From Agromyces sp. NDB4Y10 (GTDB taxonomy: Bacteria > Actinomycetota > Actinomycetes > Actinomycetales > Microbacteriaceae), in the NCBI RefSeq assembly GCF_001620055.1, contig NZ_LQGY01000040.1, positions 1-64,000 of the forward strand: a stretch of DNA of 64,000 nt, written 5' to 3'. The translations under genes and the position numbers were made by a program. Positions within the stretch are counted from its first letter, which is position 1, and each line of letters begins with the position of its first letter. The notes below the pieces were generated by a model that worked only from the letters and a program-made list of their open reading frames with translations, was not told the DNA's origin and did no database searches. This document shows positions 15,063-24,716 of this stretch, piece by piece.

Positions 15063-16180
15063 GGTTCGACCGCCAGCCGGCCGCCGTCGAGAACGAACCG
15101 ACCCACCTGCGCCACGCGACGACGCCCGTCGACCCGCTCGAGGTGCACGACGAGGTCGAACGCGCTCACCGCCTGGCGGGCGACCGCCTCGGGCGTCATG
15201 CCCGCCGTCGACCCGAGCGCCTCGAGTCGTGAGGGCACGTCGTCGAGCGAGTTGGCGTGGAGCGTGCCGGCCCCGCCGTCGTGCCCCGTGTTCAGCGCCG
15301 CCAGCAGCTCGCGCAGTTCGGGGCCGCGGCACTCCCCCACGACGAGCCGATCGGGGCGCATGCGCAGCGCCTCGCGCAGGAGCACGTCGAGCGCGATGCG
15401 GCCGCTGCCTTCGAGGTTCGGCTGCCTGGCCTCGAGCGCGACGACGTGCGGATGGTCGAGGCGAAGCTCGGCCACGTCCTCGAGGAGCACGATCCGCTCA
15501 CGATGCGGGGCCTCGGCGAGGAGGGCACCGAGGAGCGTCGTCTTGCCGGTGCCACCCGCTCCCGAGACGAGCAGGTTCTTCCGCTCGAGCACGGCGCGAC
15601 GCAGCGCCTGCTCGCGTTCCGCGTCGAGCATGCCCGCCCTCGCCAGTGCGGCGAGCGAGAAGCCGGCCACCCGCGGGATCCGGATCGACAGGAGCGTGCC
15701 GCTCGACGACAGGGGCGGCAGCACGGCGTGCACGCGGATGCCGCGGGCCAGGCGCACGTCGACCGCCGGCGTCGCCTCGTCGACGTGACGACCACCCCGC
15801 GCGATGAGCCGCACGGCGAGCGCGCGGACCTCGGCCTCGGTGGCCGTCCAGCGCGGATCGCGTTCCGCACCGCCGCCCCGGTCGACCCACAGGCCGGCCT
15901 CGCCGTTCACGAAGAGGTCCGTGACGGGCCCGTCGGTCGCGAACTCGGCGAGCGGGCCGAGGGCGTCGAGCTCGTGCGCGGCGACCCCCGCGGCGGGGCG
16001 GAGCCGTCCGCCAGCGGCCGGGCCCGACGACGCCCCCGAGGCATCGGGTGCCGCGTCGGGTTCCGGTTCGACGACGTTGCTCGCCGGGCGCGGGGGCACG
16101 GGATCGGGCTGCTGCACGACCTGGGAGGCCGCGCCGGCCTCGAGCTCCCACGACGGGACGGCGACGAACGGTGTTGGCAT
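15056..16180 (-). CDS. tadA: TadA family secretion ATPase (CpaF-like)
   Basis: The cytoplasmic hexameric motor of the Tad/Flp apparatus, 374 residues. After a Pro/Ala-rich N-terminal 60 residues, an N-terminal domain (TDLFVNGEAGLWVDRGGG) leads to the RecA-like core: Walker A GAGGTGKTTL (207-216), the Asp box LLEDVAEL, Walker B RPDRLVVGECRGPE and the His box GHDGGAGTLHANS. It is the first gene of a compact locus tadA, F-domain protein, DUF4244, TadE and Rv3654c-like, all overlapping or nearly so. ATG start at 16180. Confidence 0.92.
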   Translation of the reverse strand: MPTPFVAVPSWELEAGAASQVVQQPDPVPPRPASNVVEPEPDAAPDASGASSGPAAGGRLRPAAGVAAHELDALGPLAEFATDGPVTDLFVNGEAGLWVDRGGGAERDPRWTATEAEVRALAVRLIARGGRHVDEATPAVDVRLARGIRVHAVLPPLSSSGTLLSIRIPRVAGFSLAALARAGMLDAEREQALRRAVLERKNLLVSGAGGTGKTTLLGALLAEAPHRERIVLLEDVAELRLDHPHVVALEARQPNLEGSGRIALDVLLREALRMRPDRLVVGECRGPELRELLAALNTGHDGGAGTLHANSLDDVPSRLEALGSTAGMTPEAVARQAVSAFDLVVHLERVDGRRRVAQVGRFVLDGGRLAVEPC

Positions 16181-16239
16181 GCCGCCGACGCTAGGCGGCG
16201 AGGTAGGGCCGCCGACCGTCGAGACCCCCGGAGACGAAT

Positions 16240-16275
16240 CGAGCCCTCCGCCACGTCGTTGTGGAGGAGGGCTCG
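16240..16275. terminator. Hairpin in the tadA upstream region
   Basis: CGAGCCCTCC and CCAC pair with GTGG and GGAGGGCTCG around a 6-nt loop (one mismatch), 60 bp upstream of the tadA start. Its position suggests it ends a short minus-strand transcript that begins further right, rather than any annotated gene. Confidence 0.5.
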
Positions 16276-16320
16276 ACCAGGGGCATCAGCAGACACCCGT
16301 TAACGAAGGGGGCGGCACCC

Positions 16321-16367
16321 ATTGGGGGGAACAGGTGCCGCCTCGGCAGCACGACGATTGGGGGGAA
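16321..16367 (+). repeat. Duplicated 11-mer ATTGGGGGGAA
   Basis: ATTGGGGGGAA occurs at 16321-16331 and again at 16357-16367, 36 bp apart. A hexa-G core repeated exactly in a non-coding gap could be a direct-repeat binding site. Nothing else identifies it. Confidence 0.4.
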
Positions 16368-16445
16368 TCGCAGTGCCGCAGGCCACGAAACGACGTTCGG
16401 GCGGTACCCAGTGTATGGGTTGGCGGTTCATGCGCAAGTACTTTT

Positions 16446-16465
16446 TGTCCTCATTTGTGCGGACA
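16446..16465. promoter_or_regulatory. 20-bp palindrome shared with the LAXTG promoter at 58.5 kb
   Basis: TGTCCTCATTTGTGCGGACA: 8-bp arms (7 of 8 matching) around TTTG. The reverse complement of the site at 58493-58512 is identical except for one base. This is the footprint expected of a dimeric regulator; the regulated gene here may be acs, tadA or a small transcript. Confidence 0.6.
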
Positions 16466-16605
16466 CACAGAAATCTCTGCGTGTTCCTCCACCGACGTCG
16501 TTGGAAACCCATGAAATCGAACGTGGAGCACCGAGAACTGCACTGATTCCGCAGCCGTCGCGGATCCGAGCATGGCCGTGCGCCCCGCACGACCCGTCAT
16601 AGCGT

Positions 16606-16622
16606 ACGCCGTCAGACGGCGT
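16606..16622. promoter_or_regulatory. Perfect palindrome upstream of acs
   Basis: ACGCCGTC-A-GACGGCGT, 17 bp, centred about 40 bp upstream of the candidate acs -10 box. A plausible activator or repressor site for the acetyl-CoA synthetase gene. Confidence 0.4.
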
Positions 16623-16653
16623 CACGGCGACACGACACCCGCCGTGCGAGCGG

Positions 16654-16659
16654 TATGGT
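16654..16659 (+). promoter_or_regulatory. Candidate -10 box of acs
   Basis: TATGGT lies about 60 bp upstream of the acs ATG. The sequence 17-18 bp further upstream is only a weak -35 match (around CGACAC). Confidence 0.35.
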
Positions 16660-16719
16660 GCTGTGTGGGGCAGGCGACCCACCTTGAAGATCCATTCGCG
16701 AAGGAGCGATCGCACCACT

Positions 16720-18675
<1,956 letters not shown>

Positions 18676-18682
18676 CGCACGA

Positions 18683-18731
18683 GCAGAGCGGATGCCGCGG
18701 CCGGGACGCACCGCCGCGGCATCCGCTCTGC
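18683..18731 (+). terminator. Strong hairpin terminator after acs
   Basis: 19-bp perfect arms (18683-18701 and 18713-18731) with an 11-nt loop start 7 nt after the acs stop. The stem contains the octamer CGGATGCC that is over-represented in this genome. Confidence 0.7.
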
Positions 18732-18785
18732 TGCGCCTGCGCCCGGCCTCGCACGAATGAGGACACGTGCCGCGCGCGCAGAAAC

Positions 18786-18850
18786 AGGACGAAGCCCGCA
18801 ATGTCGGACGATCGCCGTGCGGCGTCGTCCTGCATTGCGGGCTTCGTCCT
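18786..18850. terminator. Long hairpin between convergent acs and ridA
   Basis: 18-bp arms (AGGACGAAGCCCGCAATG at 18786-18803 and its complement at 18833-18850) with a further inner GGACGA/TCGTCC pairing. T-rich sequence follows on the plus strand (TCTTT) and GTTTC on the minus strand, so it can act in both directions. Confidence 0.7.
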
Positions 18851-18892
18851 TCTTTCCCTCGTCAGGAGACGAGGAGGCCGGAGGCGGGGCGG

Positions 18893-19369
18893 CTAGGCGA
18901 ACTCGACGACGAGCTCCACCTCGACCGGCGCGTCGAGCGGGAGGACCGCGACGCCGACGGCCGAGCGGGCGTGGCGCCCGGCCTCGCCGAACACCTCGCC
19001 CAGCAGTTCGGACGCACCGTTCACGACGCCCGGCTGCCCGGTGAAGTCGGGGGCGGATGCCACGAAGCCGACGAGCTTGACGACCCGGGTGATGCGGTCG
19101 AGCGAGCCGAGCTCGGCGCGCACGGCCGCGAGCGCGTTGAGCGCGCAGAGGCGTGCGTACTCCTTCGCGTCGGCCGCGGCGACGAGCCCCTCGCCCTCGC
19201 CGACCTTGCCCGACGCGGGCAGCGCGCCGTCGACGAACGGCAGCTGGCCGGACGTGTACACGTACGAGCCCGTGACGACGGCCGGCACGTACGCGGCGAC
19301 GGGGGCGGCCACGCCGGGCAGCTCGATGCCGAGCTCGGAGAGGCGGGCCTCAGCGGATGCCGCGGCCAT
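18893..19369 (-). CDS. RidA family (YjgF/UK114) protein
   Basis: 158 residues of the reactive enamine/imine deaminase superfamily, which hydrolyses 2-aminoacrylate and related imines. Visible landmarks are YVPAVVTGSYVYTSGQLPF, the central ALNALAAVRAELGSLDRITRVVKLVGFV, and VLPLDAPVEVELVVEFA at the end. The arginine seen in classical RidA near the C-terminus (CRVCH/R-x-x) is not obvious, and this belongs to the longer RidA-like subgroup, so deaminase activity is uncertain. The ATG shares one base with the stop of the preceding DUF4177 gene. Confidence 0.85.
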   Translation of the reverse strand: MAAASAEARLSELGIELPGVAAPVAAYVPAVVTGSYVYTSGQLPFVDGALPASGKVGEGEGLVAAADAKEYARLCALNALAAVRAELGSLDRITRVVKLVGFVASAPDFTGQPGVVNGASELLGEVFGEAGRHARSAVGVAVLPLDAPVEVELVVEFA

Positions 19370-19596
19370 CAGGCGTCGCCCTCGAACTGCTTGGCGGCCT
19401 GGGCGGCGGCGGCCTGGCCGGCCGATGCCGCGGAGGACGACTCGCCGCCGACCGGGCGCTTGAGGTAGGCCACGAGGCCGCCCTCGGGCCCCTGCACGAC
19501 CTGCACGAGCTCCCAGCCCTCGGCGCCCCAGTTGTTGAGGATCGCAGCGGTGTTGTGGATCAGCAACGGGGTGGTGATGTACTCCCATGCGGGCAT
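19369..19596 (-). CDS. DUF4177 small protein
   Basis: 75 residues, MPAWEYITTPLLIHNT..., with the DUF4177 core NNWGAEGWELVQVVQGPEGGLVAYLKRP and an Ala/Ser/Gln-rich tail. GAGGAG precedes the ATG. It is translated just ahead of the RidA-like gene (overlapping stop/start) and divergent from the penicillin-binding protein gene. This trio is commonly seen together in Microbacteriaceae; the biochemical role is unknown. Confidence 0.85.
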   Translation of the reverse strand: MPAWEYITTPLLIHNTAAILNNWGAEGWELVQVVQGPEGGLVAYLKRPVGGESSSAASAGQAAAAQAAKQFEGDA

Positions 19597-19693
19597 GGCG
19601 TCTCCTCGGTATCGGATCGAGCGGCTATTCTGAGGTTCGAGCCGACGGCGCAGCGGCCGTTCGGCATGCCGGATTTTGCCAGCCTTCCTCAGT

Positions 19694-19699
19694 TAGGCT
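19694..19699 (+). promoter_or_regulatory. -10 box for the penicillin-binding protein gene
   Basis: TAGGCT followed by 7 nt and the ATG at 19707: a leaderless start, which also argues against the longer frame beginning at 19587. Confidence 0.45.
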
Positions 19700-19706
19700 C
19701 CACTCT

Positions 19707-22304
19707 ATGTCTGCCCAAAAACGAACGATGAGCGATGCCGCCGGGGGAATCCTCGGCTTCGTCGGCATGAGCGCGCTGGCGGGCGTGCTGGTCACGGCCG
19801 CCGTCACCCCGGCGCTCGCCGTCACGGGCATGGCCGCCAACAACAGCATCACGATGTTCGAGAACCTGCCGGGGTACCTCGAGATCGACGAGCTCGCCGA
19901 GAAGTCCACGATCTACGCGATGGTCGACGGCCGTCCCTCGGCCATGGCGAGCTTCTTCGACGAGAACCGCGAGGAGGTGGCGTGGGACTACATCTCGCAG
20001 TACCTCAAGGACGCGGCGATCGCGGGTGAGGACCCGCGCTTCTACGACCACGGCGGCGTCGACATCCAGGGCACCGTGCGCGGTGCGCTGAAGACCGTGA
20101 TCGGCGGCGACACGCAGGGCGGATCGTCGATCACGCAGCAGTACGTCAAGAACGTGCTCATCAACAACGGCGTCTCCGAGGCGACGACCGAGGAGGAGAA
20201 GCAGGCCGCGTACGAGGCCGCGACCGAGGTCAGCGCCGAGCGCAAGCTCAAGGAGATCCGCTACGCGATCACCCTCGAGAAGAAGTACTCGAAGGACGAG
20301 ATCCTCCTCGGCTACCTCAACATCGCCCACTTCGGTGGCCGCGTGTACGGCGTGCAGGCCGCCGCACAGTACTACTTCGGCACGAACGCGCGCGACCTGA
20401 CGCTCGCACAGGCCGCGAGCCTCATCGCCATCGTCAACCACCCCGAGAAGTTCCGCCTCGACTACCCGAACAGCGAGGCCAACGGGGCCGCGTCGGTCGA
20501 CGCCGCGGGCAACCCGGTGCCGTACGCCGCCAACAAGGACCGGCGCGACTACATCCTCGGCGAGATGCTGAAGGAGAAGAAGATCACGCAGGAGGAGCAC
20601 GACGCGGCGATCGCCGAGCCGGTCACGCCGGCCATCACCGAGCCGAGCACCGGCTGCGTGTCGGCCAAGGGCCACGCCTTCTTCTGCGACTACGTCGCGT
20701 GGGAGATCAAGAACAAGTTCGACGACGAGTCCACGCCGGATGTCAACGAGGGCCGCGAGATGCTGCAGAAGGGCGGCCTCGACATCTACACGACGCTCGA
20801 CCTCGGTCTGCAGAACGAGGCGATCAACGCGCTGAACGACAACGTGCCGAAGGTGGCCGAGGGTGTCGACATCGGCGGCACCGTCGTGAGCGTCGAGGTC
20901 GGTACGGGCCGCATCCTCGCGATGGCGCAGAACAAGGACTACTCGAACGACCCGGCGGTCCTCGAGTCCGGCCGCAACTACACGGCCGTGAACTACAACT
21001 CCGACATCGACTACGGCGGTTCGAGCGGCTTCCAGCCTGGATCGACGTACAAGGTGTTCACGCTCGCCGAGTGGCTGAAGGAGGGTCACGCCCTCAACGA
21101 GGCCGTGGACTCGCGCCGTCGCGACAACTGGGGCCAGTTCACGAACTCGTGCGAGGGCAACATGTCCGGCGACGGCTGGAACCCCCGTAACGACGGCGGC
21201 GAGGGCGGCGGCTACTGGTCGGCCGTGCAGAACACCGTGAACTCGTACAACACCGGCTTCGTGGCGATGGCCAAGGAGCTCGACCTGTGCGGCATCGCGA
21301 AGACCGCCGAGTCGCTCGGCGTGCACCGTGCCGACTACCAGCCGCTGTCGCAGTTCCCGTCGGCCGTGCTCGGCACGAACGAGGTCGCACCGCTCTCGAT
21401 GGCCACGGCCTTCGCGGGCATCGCCGGCAACGGCGTCGCCTGCACGCCCATCGCGATCGACAAGATCACCGACGCGAAGGGCGAGGAGGTCCAGCCGCCG
21501 AAGTCGGAGTGCACCCAGGCGCTCACGCCCGATGTGGCCGCCGGCACGGCGTACGCCATGCAGCGGGTGATGAGCGAGGGCACCGGTCAGAGCTCGGCCT
21601 ACCGCACCGAGCCGTGGGTCCCGATGATCGGCAAGACCGGTACGACCGACAACGCCGAGGCGACGTGGATGAGCGGCGCATCGTCGAAGGTCTCCACCGT
21701 CGTCGGCGTCTTCAACGTCACGGGTCACGTGAACCTGCGCGACACCTACTTCGACTCCGGCCAGGCGGCGCAGTTGCGCCACCAGATCTGGCCCCGGGTC
21801 ATGTCGTACGCGAACGCCAAGTACGGCGGCGACCCCTTCCCCGAGCCGAAGGGCTCGCTGCTGAACGCCCCGCAGGTGTCGGTTCCCGACGTGATCGGCC
21901 TCTCCCCCGAGGCGGCGCAGCAGGCGCTCGAGTCCGCCGGATTCGGCTGGCGCATGGACGGCGAGGTCGACTCGAGCCAGCCGGCCGGCACCATCGGCGC
22001 CCAGTCGCCGTCGGGCACGGCGGGTCGTGGCGCGATCATCTCGCTGCAGGTCAGCCGCGGCAACGTGGCGGGTGTCCCGAACGTGGTGGGCATGTCCGCC
22101 GACGAGGCCGAGGCCACGCTGTCCGGTGCGGGCTTCCGCGTCGAACGCAAGCAGCAGGATGTCACCGACCAGGCACAGGACGGCATCGTCCTGTCGCAGG
22201 ACCCGAGCGGCAACGCGAAGCCCGGCGACAAGGTGCAGATCGTGATCGGTCGACTGCAGGGCGGCGGGAACGTCGAGCTTCCCGGCAACGGCAACAACGA
22301 CTGA
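19707..22304 (+). CDS. Class A penicillin-binding protein with C-terminal PASTA domains
   Basis: A bifunctional peptidoglycan synthase: glycan polymerisation plus transpeptidation. 865 residues. An N-terminal membrane helix (GILGFVGMSALAGVLVTAAVTPALAV) precedes the glycosyltransferase domain (EDPRFYDHGGVDIQG with the catalytic Glu near residue 108; GGSSITQQYVKN). The transpeptidase follows with the Ser-x-x-Lys motif GSTYK (Ser near 446), SYNTGF (SxN) and GKTGTTD (near 643). Two PASTA repeats (VSVPDVIGLSPEAAQ..., VAGVPNVVGMSADEAE...) occupy the last 140 residues and may bind muropeptides. Coupled by a TGATG overlap to the metallophosphoesterase gene. Confidence 0.95.
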   Translation: MSAQKRTMSDAAGGILGFVGMSALAGVLVTAAVTPALAVTGMAANNSITMFENLPGYLEIDELAEKSTIYAMVDGRPSAMASFFDENREEVAWDYISQYLKDAAIAGEDPRFYDHGGVDIQGTVRGALKTVIGGDTQGGSSITQQYVKNVLINNGVSEATTEEEKQAAYEAATEVSAERKLKEIRYAITLEKKYSKDEILLGYLNIAHFGGRVYGVQAAAQYYFGTNARDLTLAQAASLIAIVNHPEKFRLDYPNSEANGAASVDAAGNPVPYAANKDRRDYILGEMLKEKKITQEEHDAAIAEPVTPAITEPSTGCVSAKGHAFFCDYVAWEIKNKFDDESTPDVNEGREMLQKGGLDIYTTLDLGLQNEAINALNDNVPKVAEGVDIGGTVVSVEVGTGRILAMAQNKDYSNDPAVLESGRNYTAVNYNSDIDYGGSSGFQPGSTYKVFTLAEWLKEGHALNEAVDSRRRDNWGQFTNSCEGNMSGDGWNPRNDGGEGGGYWSAVQNTVNSYNTGFVAMAKELDLCGIAKTAESLGVHRADYQPLSQFPSAVLGTNEVAPLSMATAFAGIAGNGVACTPIAIDKITDAKGEEVQPPKSECTQALTPDVAAGTAYAMQRVMSEGTGQSSAYRTEPWVPMIGKTGTTDNAEATWMSGASSKVSTVVGVFNVTGHVNLRDTYFDSGQAAQLRHQIWPRVMSYANAKYGGDPFPEPKGSLLNAPQVSVPDVIGLSPEAAQQALESAGFGWRMDGEVDSSQPAGTIGAQSPSGTAGRGAIISLQVSRGNVAGVPNVVGMSADEAEATLSGAGFRVERKQQDVTDQAQDGIVLSQDPSGNAKPGDKVQIVIGRLQGGGNVELPGNGNND

Positions 22305-23278
22305 TGGGTCGTTCCCTGGCGCCCGTCGCCCGCATCGCACTGGCGATCGGCGCGGCGGGCGCCGCCGCGTTCGCGTGGGGATCGCTCGTCGAGCGTCGGC
22401 GGTTCACCCTCCGCCAGGTGCAGGTTCCGGTGCTCCCGGAGGGCGCCGAGCCCATCCGAGTGCTCCACATCTCCGACCTGCACATGGCGCCGTGGCAGCG
22501 CGACAAGCAGGAGTGGGTGCGCTCGCTCGCGAACCTGCGTCCCGATCTCGTCGTCGACACGGGCGACAACCTGGGACACCGGCGCGGCATCGAGGGCGTC
22601 AGGCACGCGCTTGCACCGTTCCGGGGCGTGCCGGGCGTCTTCGTGAACGGGTCGAACGACTACTTCGGTCCGGTGATCAAGAACCCGTTCACGTACTTCG
22701 GCGGTCCGTCCGGGCCGGCGTCGAAGGCCGAGCGGCTCGACATCGGCGAACTGCACGACTTCTTCGGCGAGCTCGGCTGGACCGACCTCGACAACACGGC
22801 GGCCGCCCTCGAGGTGCGTGGCACGCACCTGGAGTTCTTCGGCGTGGACGACCCGCATCGCGGGTACGACCGGCTCGACCGGGTCGCGGCGGCGATCGAC
22901 GACCTCCGCGCCGGCGACCCGTTCGCCGATGACGAGTGGCCCGACCGGGAGGGCGGCGTCGAGCGCCGTCCGGCGGTCACGATCGGCGTCGCCCACGCCC
23001 CGTACCGGCGCGTGCTCAACTCGTTCGTGAACCACGGCGCCCAGCTGCTGCTCGCCGGTCACACGCACGGCGGCCAGGTGTGCGTGCCCGGCGTCGGCGC
23101 GCTCGTCACGAACTGCGACATCCCCCGCGAGCAGGTGAGCGGTCTCAGCGTGTGGCGCCACGGGCTCCGCTCTGCGTACCTGAACGTGTCGGCGGGCCTC
23201 GGCACGTCGATCTATGCGCCGGTGCGCTTCGCGTGCCCACCCGAGGCCACGCTGCTCACACTCGTCCCCGCCGCCTGA
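22304..23278 (+). CDS. Membrane-anchored metallophosphoesterase (YkuE-like)
   Basis: A calcineurin-like phosphoesterase of 324 residues with an N-terminal membrane anchor (ARIALAIGAAGAAAFAWGS). Metal ligands follow in order: LHISDLHM, VDTGDN, VNGSNDY, GVAHAPY and LLAGHTHGGQ, the complete two-metal set. The GSND in place of GNHD is a known variant. It follows the penicillin-binding protein with overlapping stop/start codons, so it probably works in cell-envelope metabolism; the substrate is unknown. Confidence 0.92.
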   Translation: MGRSLAPVARIALAIGAAGAAAFAWGSLVERRRFTLRQVQVPVLPEGAEPIRVLHISDLHMAPWQRDKQEWVRSLANLRPDLVVDTGDNLGHRRGIEGVRHALAPFRGVPGVFVNGSNDYFGPVIKNPFTYFGGPSGPASKAERLDIGELHDFFGELGWTDLDNTAAALEVRGTHLEFFGVDDPHRGYDRLDRVAAAIDDLRAGDPFADDEWPDREGGVERRPAVTIGVAHAPYRRVLNSFVNHGAQLLLAGHTHGGQVCVPGVGALVTNCDIPREQVSGLSVWRHGLRSAYLNVSAGLGTSIYAPVRFACPPEATLLTLVPAA

Positions 23279-23375
23279 GGCGCCCGAGCCGCCCGCGCCG
23301 CCCGAGCCGTCCGCACCGTCGGGTGGTCAGGAGCATCCGTTTTCTCGGCTATGCTTGTTGAGGCCTTCGGGCCCC

Positions 23376-23451
<76 letters not shown>

Positions 23452-23480
23452 GGGTGGTCGATGCGAGAGCATCGGCCGAG

Positions 23481-23505
23481 AGGCCCCCTCCATGCGAGGG
23501 GGCCT
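23481..23505. terminator. Terminator after tRNA-Pro
   Basis: AGGCCCCCTC pairs with GAGGGGGCCT around CATGC, 31 bp after the tRNA; TCGTCGTGT follows. It also lies 9 bp beyond the stop of the minus-strand membrane protein gene. Confidence 0.65.
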
Positions 23506-23513
23506 TCGTCGTG

Positions 23514-24716
23514 TCAGGGCGTGCCGTCGATGCGCGCGGCTGCGGCGTCCGTCGGGGTTTCGGCGGTCGCGCGGCGGTGACGGCGTCCGCGTCCGCTCGC
23601 CCAGCGCAGCAGCTGTTCGAGCGGGCCGCGACCGACGTAGCGACGCCACAGCCACGCGAACACCATCGATCCGATCGTCAGCCCGATGAGCAGCGGCCAC
23701 GAGTCGTCGCTGATGAGCCCGTCGGGTCGGCGGTACTTGCCGAGCGAGATGATGACGAGGTGCGCCGTGTAGACGGTGAGGGGCATGGCGCCCATGGCGA
23801 CGATCGGCGAGAGCAGCACGCCGGCGACGCGTCGCACCCGGGGCCGGGCGAGGGTCGTCAGGGTGACGGCGGCGGCGACGATCACGAGGCCGACGGCGGT
23901 GTTGCCGAGGGTCTCGAGCGTGACCCGCACGGGAGCGGCCCACGCGGCCGTCGACGGGTCGAGCGCGGGGTTCCGCGGGTCGGGCAGCGCGTGCGAGAGC
24001 GGCAGGGCGACGGATGCGACCAGCGTGCCGACGAGCGCGGACGCGGCGACGACGCGGGGTGCGGCGACGTCGAGCCGGGCGAGGCCGAGCCCGATCAGCA
24101 TGACGGGTACCCAGATGATGACCGGGTACGCGCCGACGAGGAACCACTCGACGAGGAGGCCGAGCGGCTGGTCGGCGAGCGCGACGGTCTCGGGGTCCCG
24201 TTCGGCGATCGTCGCGATGGCGGGCGTCATCGTGAGCAGGGCGGCGCCGAGCCCGACGGCGACGCGTCCGGGGAGGAACAGCAGGGGCAGCATGAGGAGG
24301 AACGCGACGCCGTACACGTCGAGGATGACGAACACGAGCGGGGCGAACACCGCGACGACGATGAGTCCCAGCGCGATGAGCAGCAGCGCGCGGATGGCGA
24401 TCTGCCGGCGCAGCGCCCACCGGGCGGCGCGCTCCACGACCGGCCGGGTGGCGCCGGTGAGCAGGCCGAGGCCGATGCCGGCGGTGAGCGCGAACAGCAG
24501 TCGGGGGCGCTCGTCGGCGAGCGCGATGAGTTCCGCGGCGTCGACGGGGACGTCCGCGGGGGCGAGGTGCGCGACGAACATGCCGATGAGGGCGATGCCG
24601 CGGGCCGCGTCGACACCATCGACCCGGTCGGGCAGACCGGCGCGTCCCGCCGTGCGGGTGCCTCCGCGGGCGGGGGGCCCGGGCGGCGGCGTCGTGGGCG
24701 GAGTGGGCCGGCTCAT
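23514..24716 (-). CDS. Multi-pass membrane protein of the DUF418/HGSNAT-like acyltransferase type
   Basis: 400 residues. After a Pro-rich N-terminus the protein has the signature DRVDGVDAARGIALIGMFVAHLAP, in which an Arg-Gly-x-Ala turn and an intramembrane His are shared with DUF1624/HGSNAT and YeiB-type acyltransferases. About ten hydrophobic helices follow, with a second His-containing helix, VYTAHLVIISLG. A basic tail (RGRRHRRATAE) is cytoplasmic. The gene overlaps the glycosyltransferase gene by 4 bp (ATGA), so it may modify the same cell-surface glycan. Acyl donor and acceptor unknown. Confidence 0.75.
   Translation of the reverse strand: MSRPTPPTTPPPGPPARGGTRTAGRAGLPDRVDGVDAARGIALIGMFVAHLAPADVPVDAAELIALADERPRLLFALTAGIGLGLLTGATRPVVERAARWALRRQIAIRALLLIALGLIVVAVFAPLVFVILDVYGVAFLLMLPLLFLPGRVAVGLGAALLTMTPAIATIAERDPETVALADQPLGLLVEWFLVGAYPVIIWVPVMLIGLGLARLDVAAPRVVAASALVGTLVASVALPLSHALPDPRNPALDPSTAAWAAPVRVTLETLGNTAVGLVIVAAAVTLTTLARPRVRRVAGVLLSPIVAMGAMPLTVYTAHLVIISLGKYRRPDGLISDDSWPLLIGLTIGSMVFAWLWRRYVGRGPLEQLLRWASGRGRRHRRATAETPTDAAAARIDGTP

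Larger units (their letters stand above)
16181..16719. other. 539-bp gap between tadA and acs with several signals
   Basis: Both flanking genes point outward from here. The gap has lower G+C than its surroundings. It holds a strong hairpin (16240-16275), two copies of an 11-mer (16321 and 16357), a 20-bp palindrome (16446-16465), a small palindrome plus -10 box for acs, and a possible 43-codon minus-strand frame (16300-16431, starting MNRQPIHWVPPERRF, ending before the hairpin). That frame has no clear ribosome site and I do not call it a gene. No RNA family was recognised. Confidence 0.5.

Noticed and set aside
18757-18764. TGAGGACA half-site between acs and ridA as a further member of the 20-bp operator
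   Set aside because: The second arm is not conserved and no promoter is adjacent.
19689-22340. 883-residue minus-strand open frame opposite the penicillin-binding protein gene
   Set aside because: Low-complexity His/Arg/Asp-rich product, antisense to a protein with all catalytic motifs; a codon-bias shadow of high-G+C DNA.
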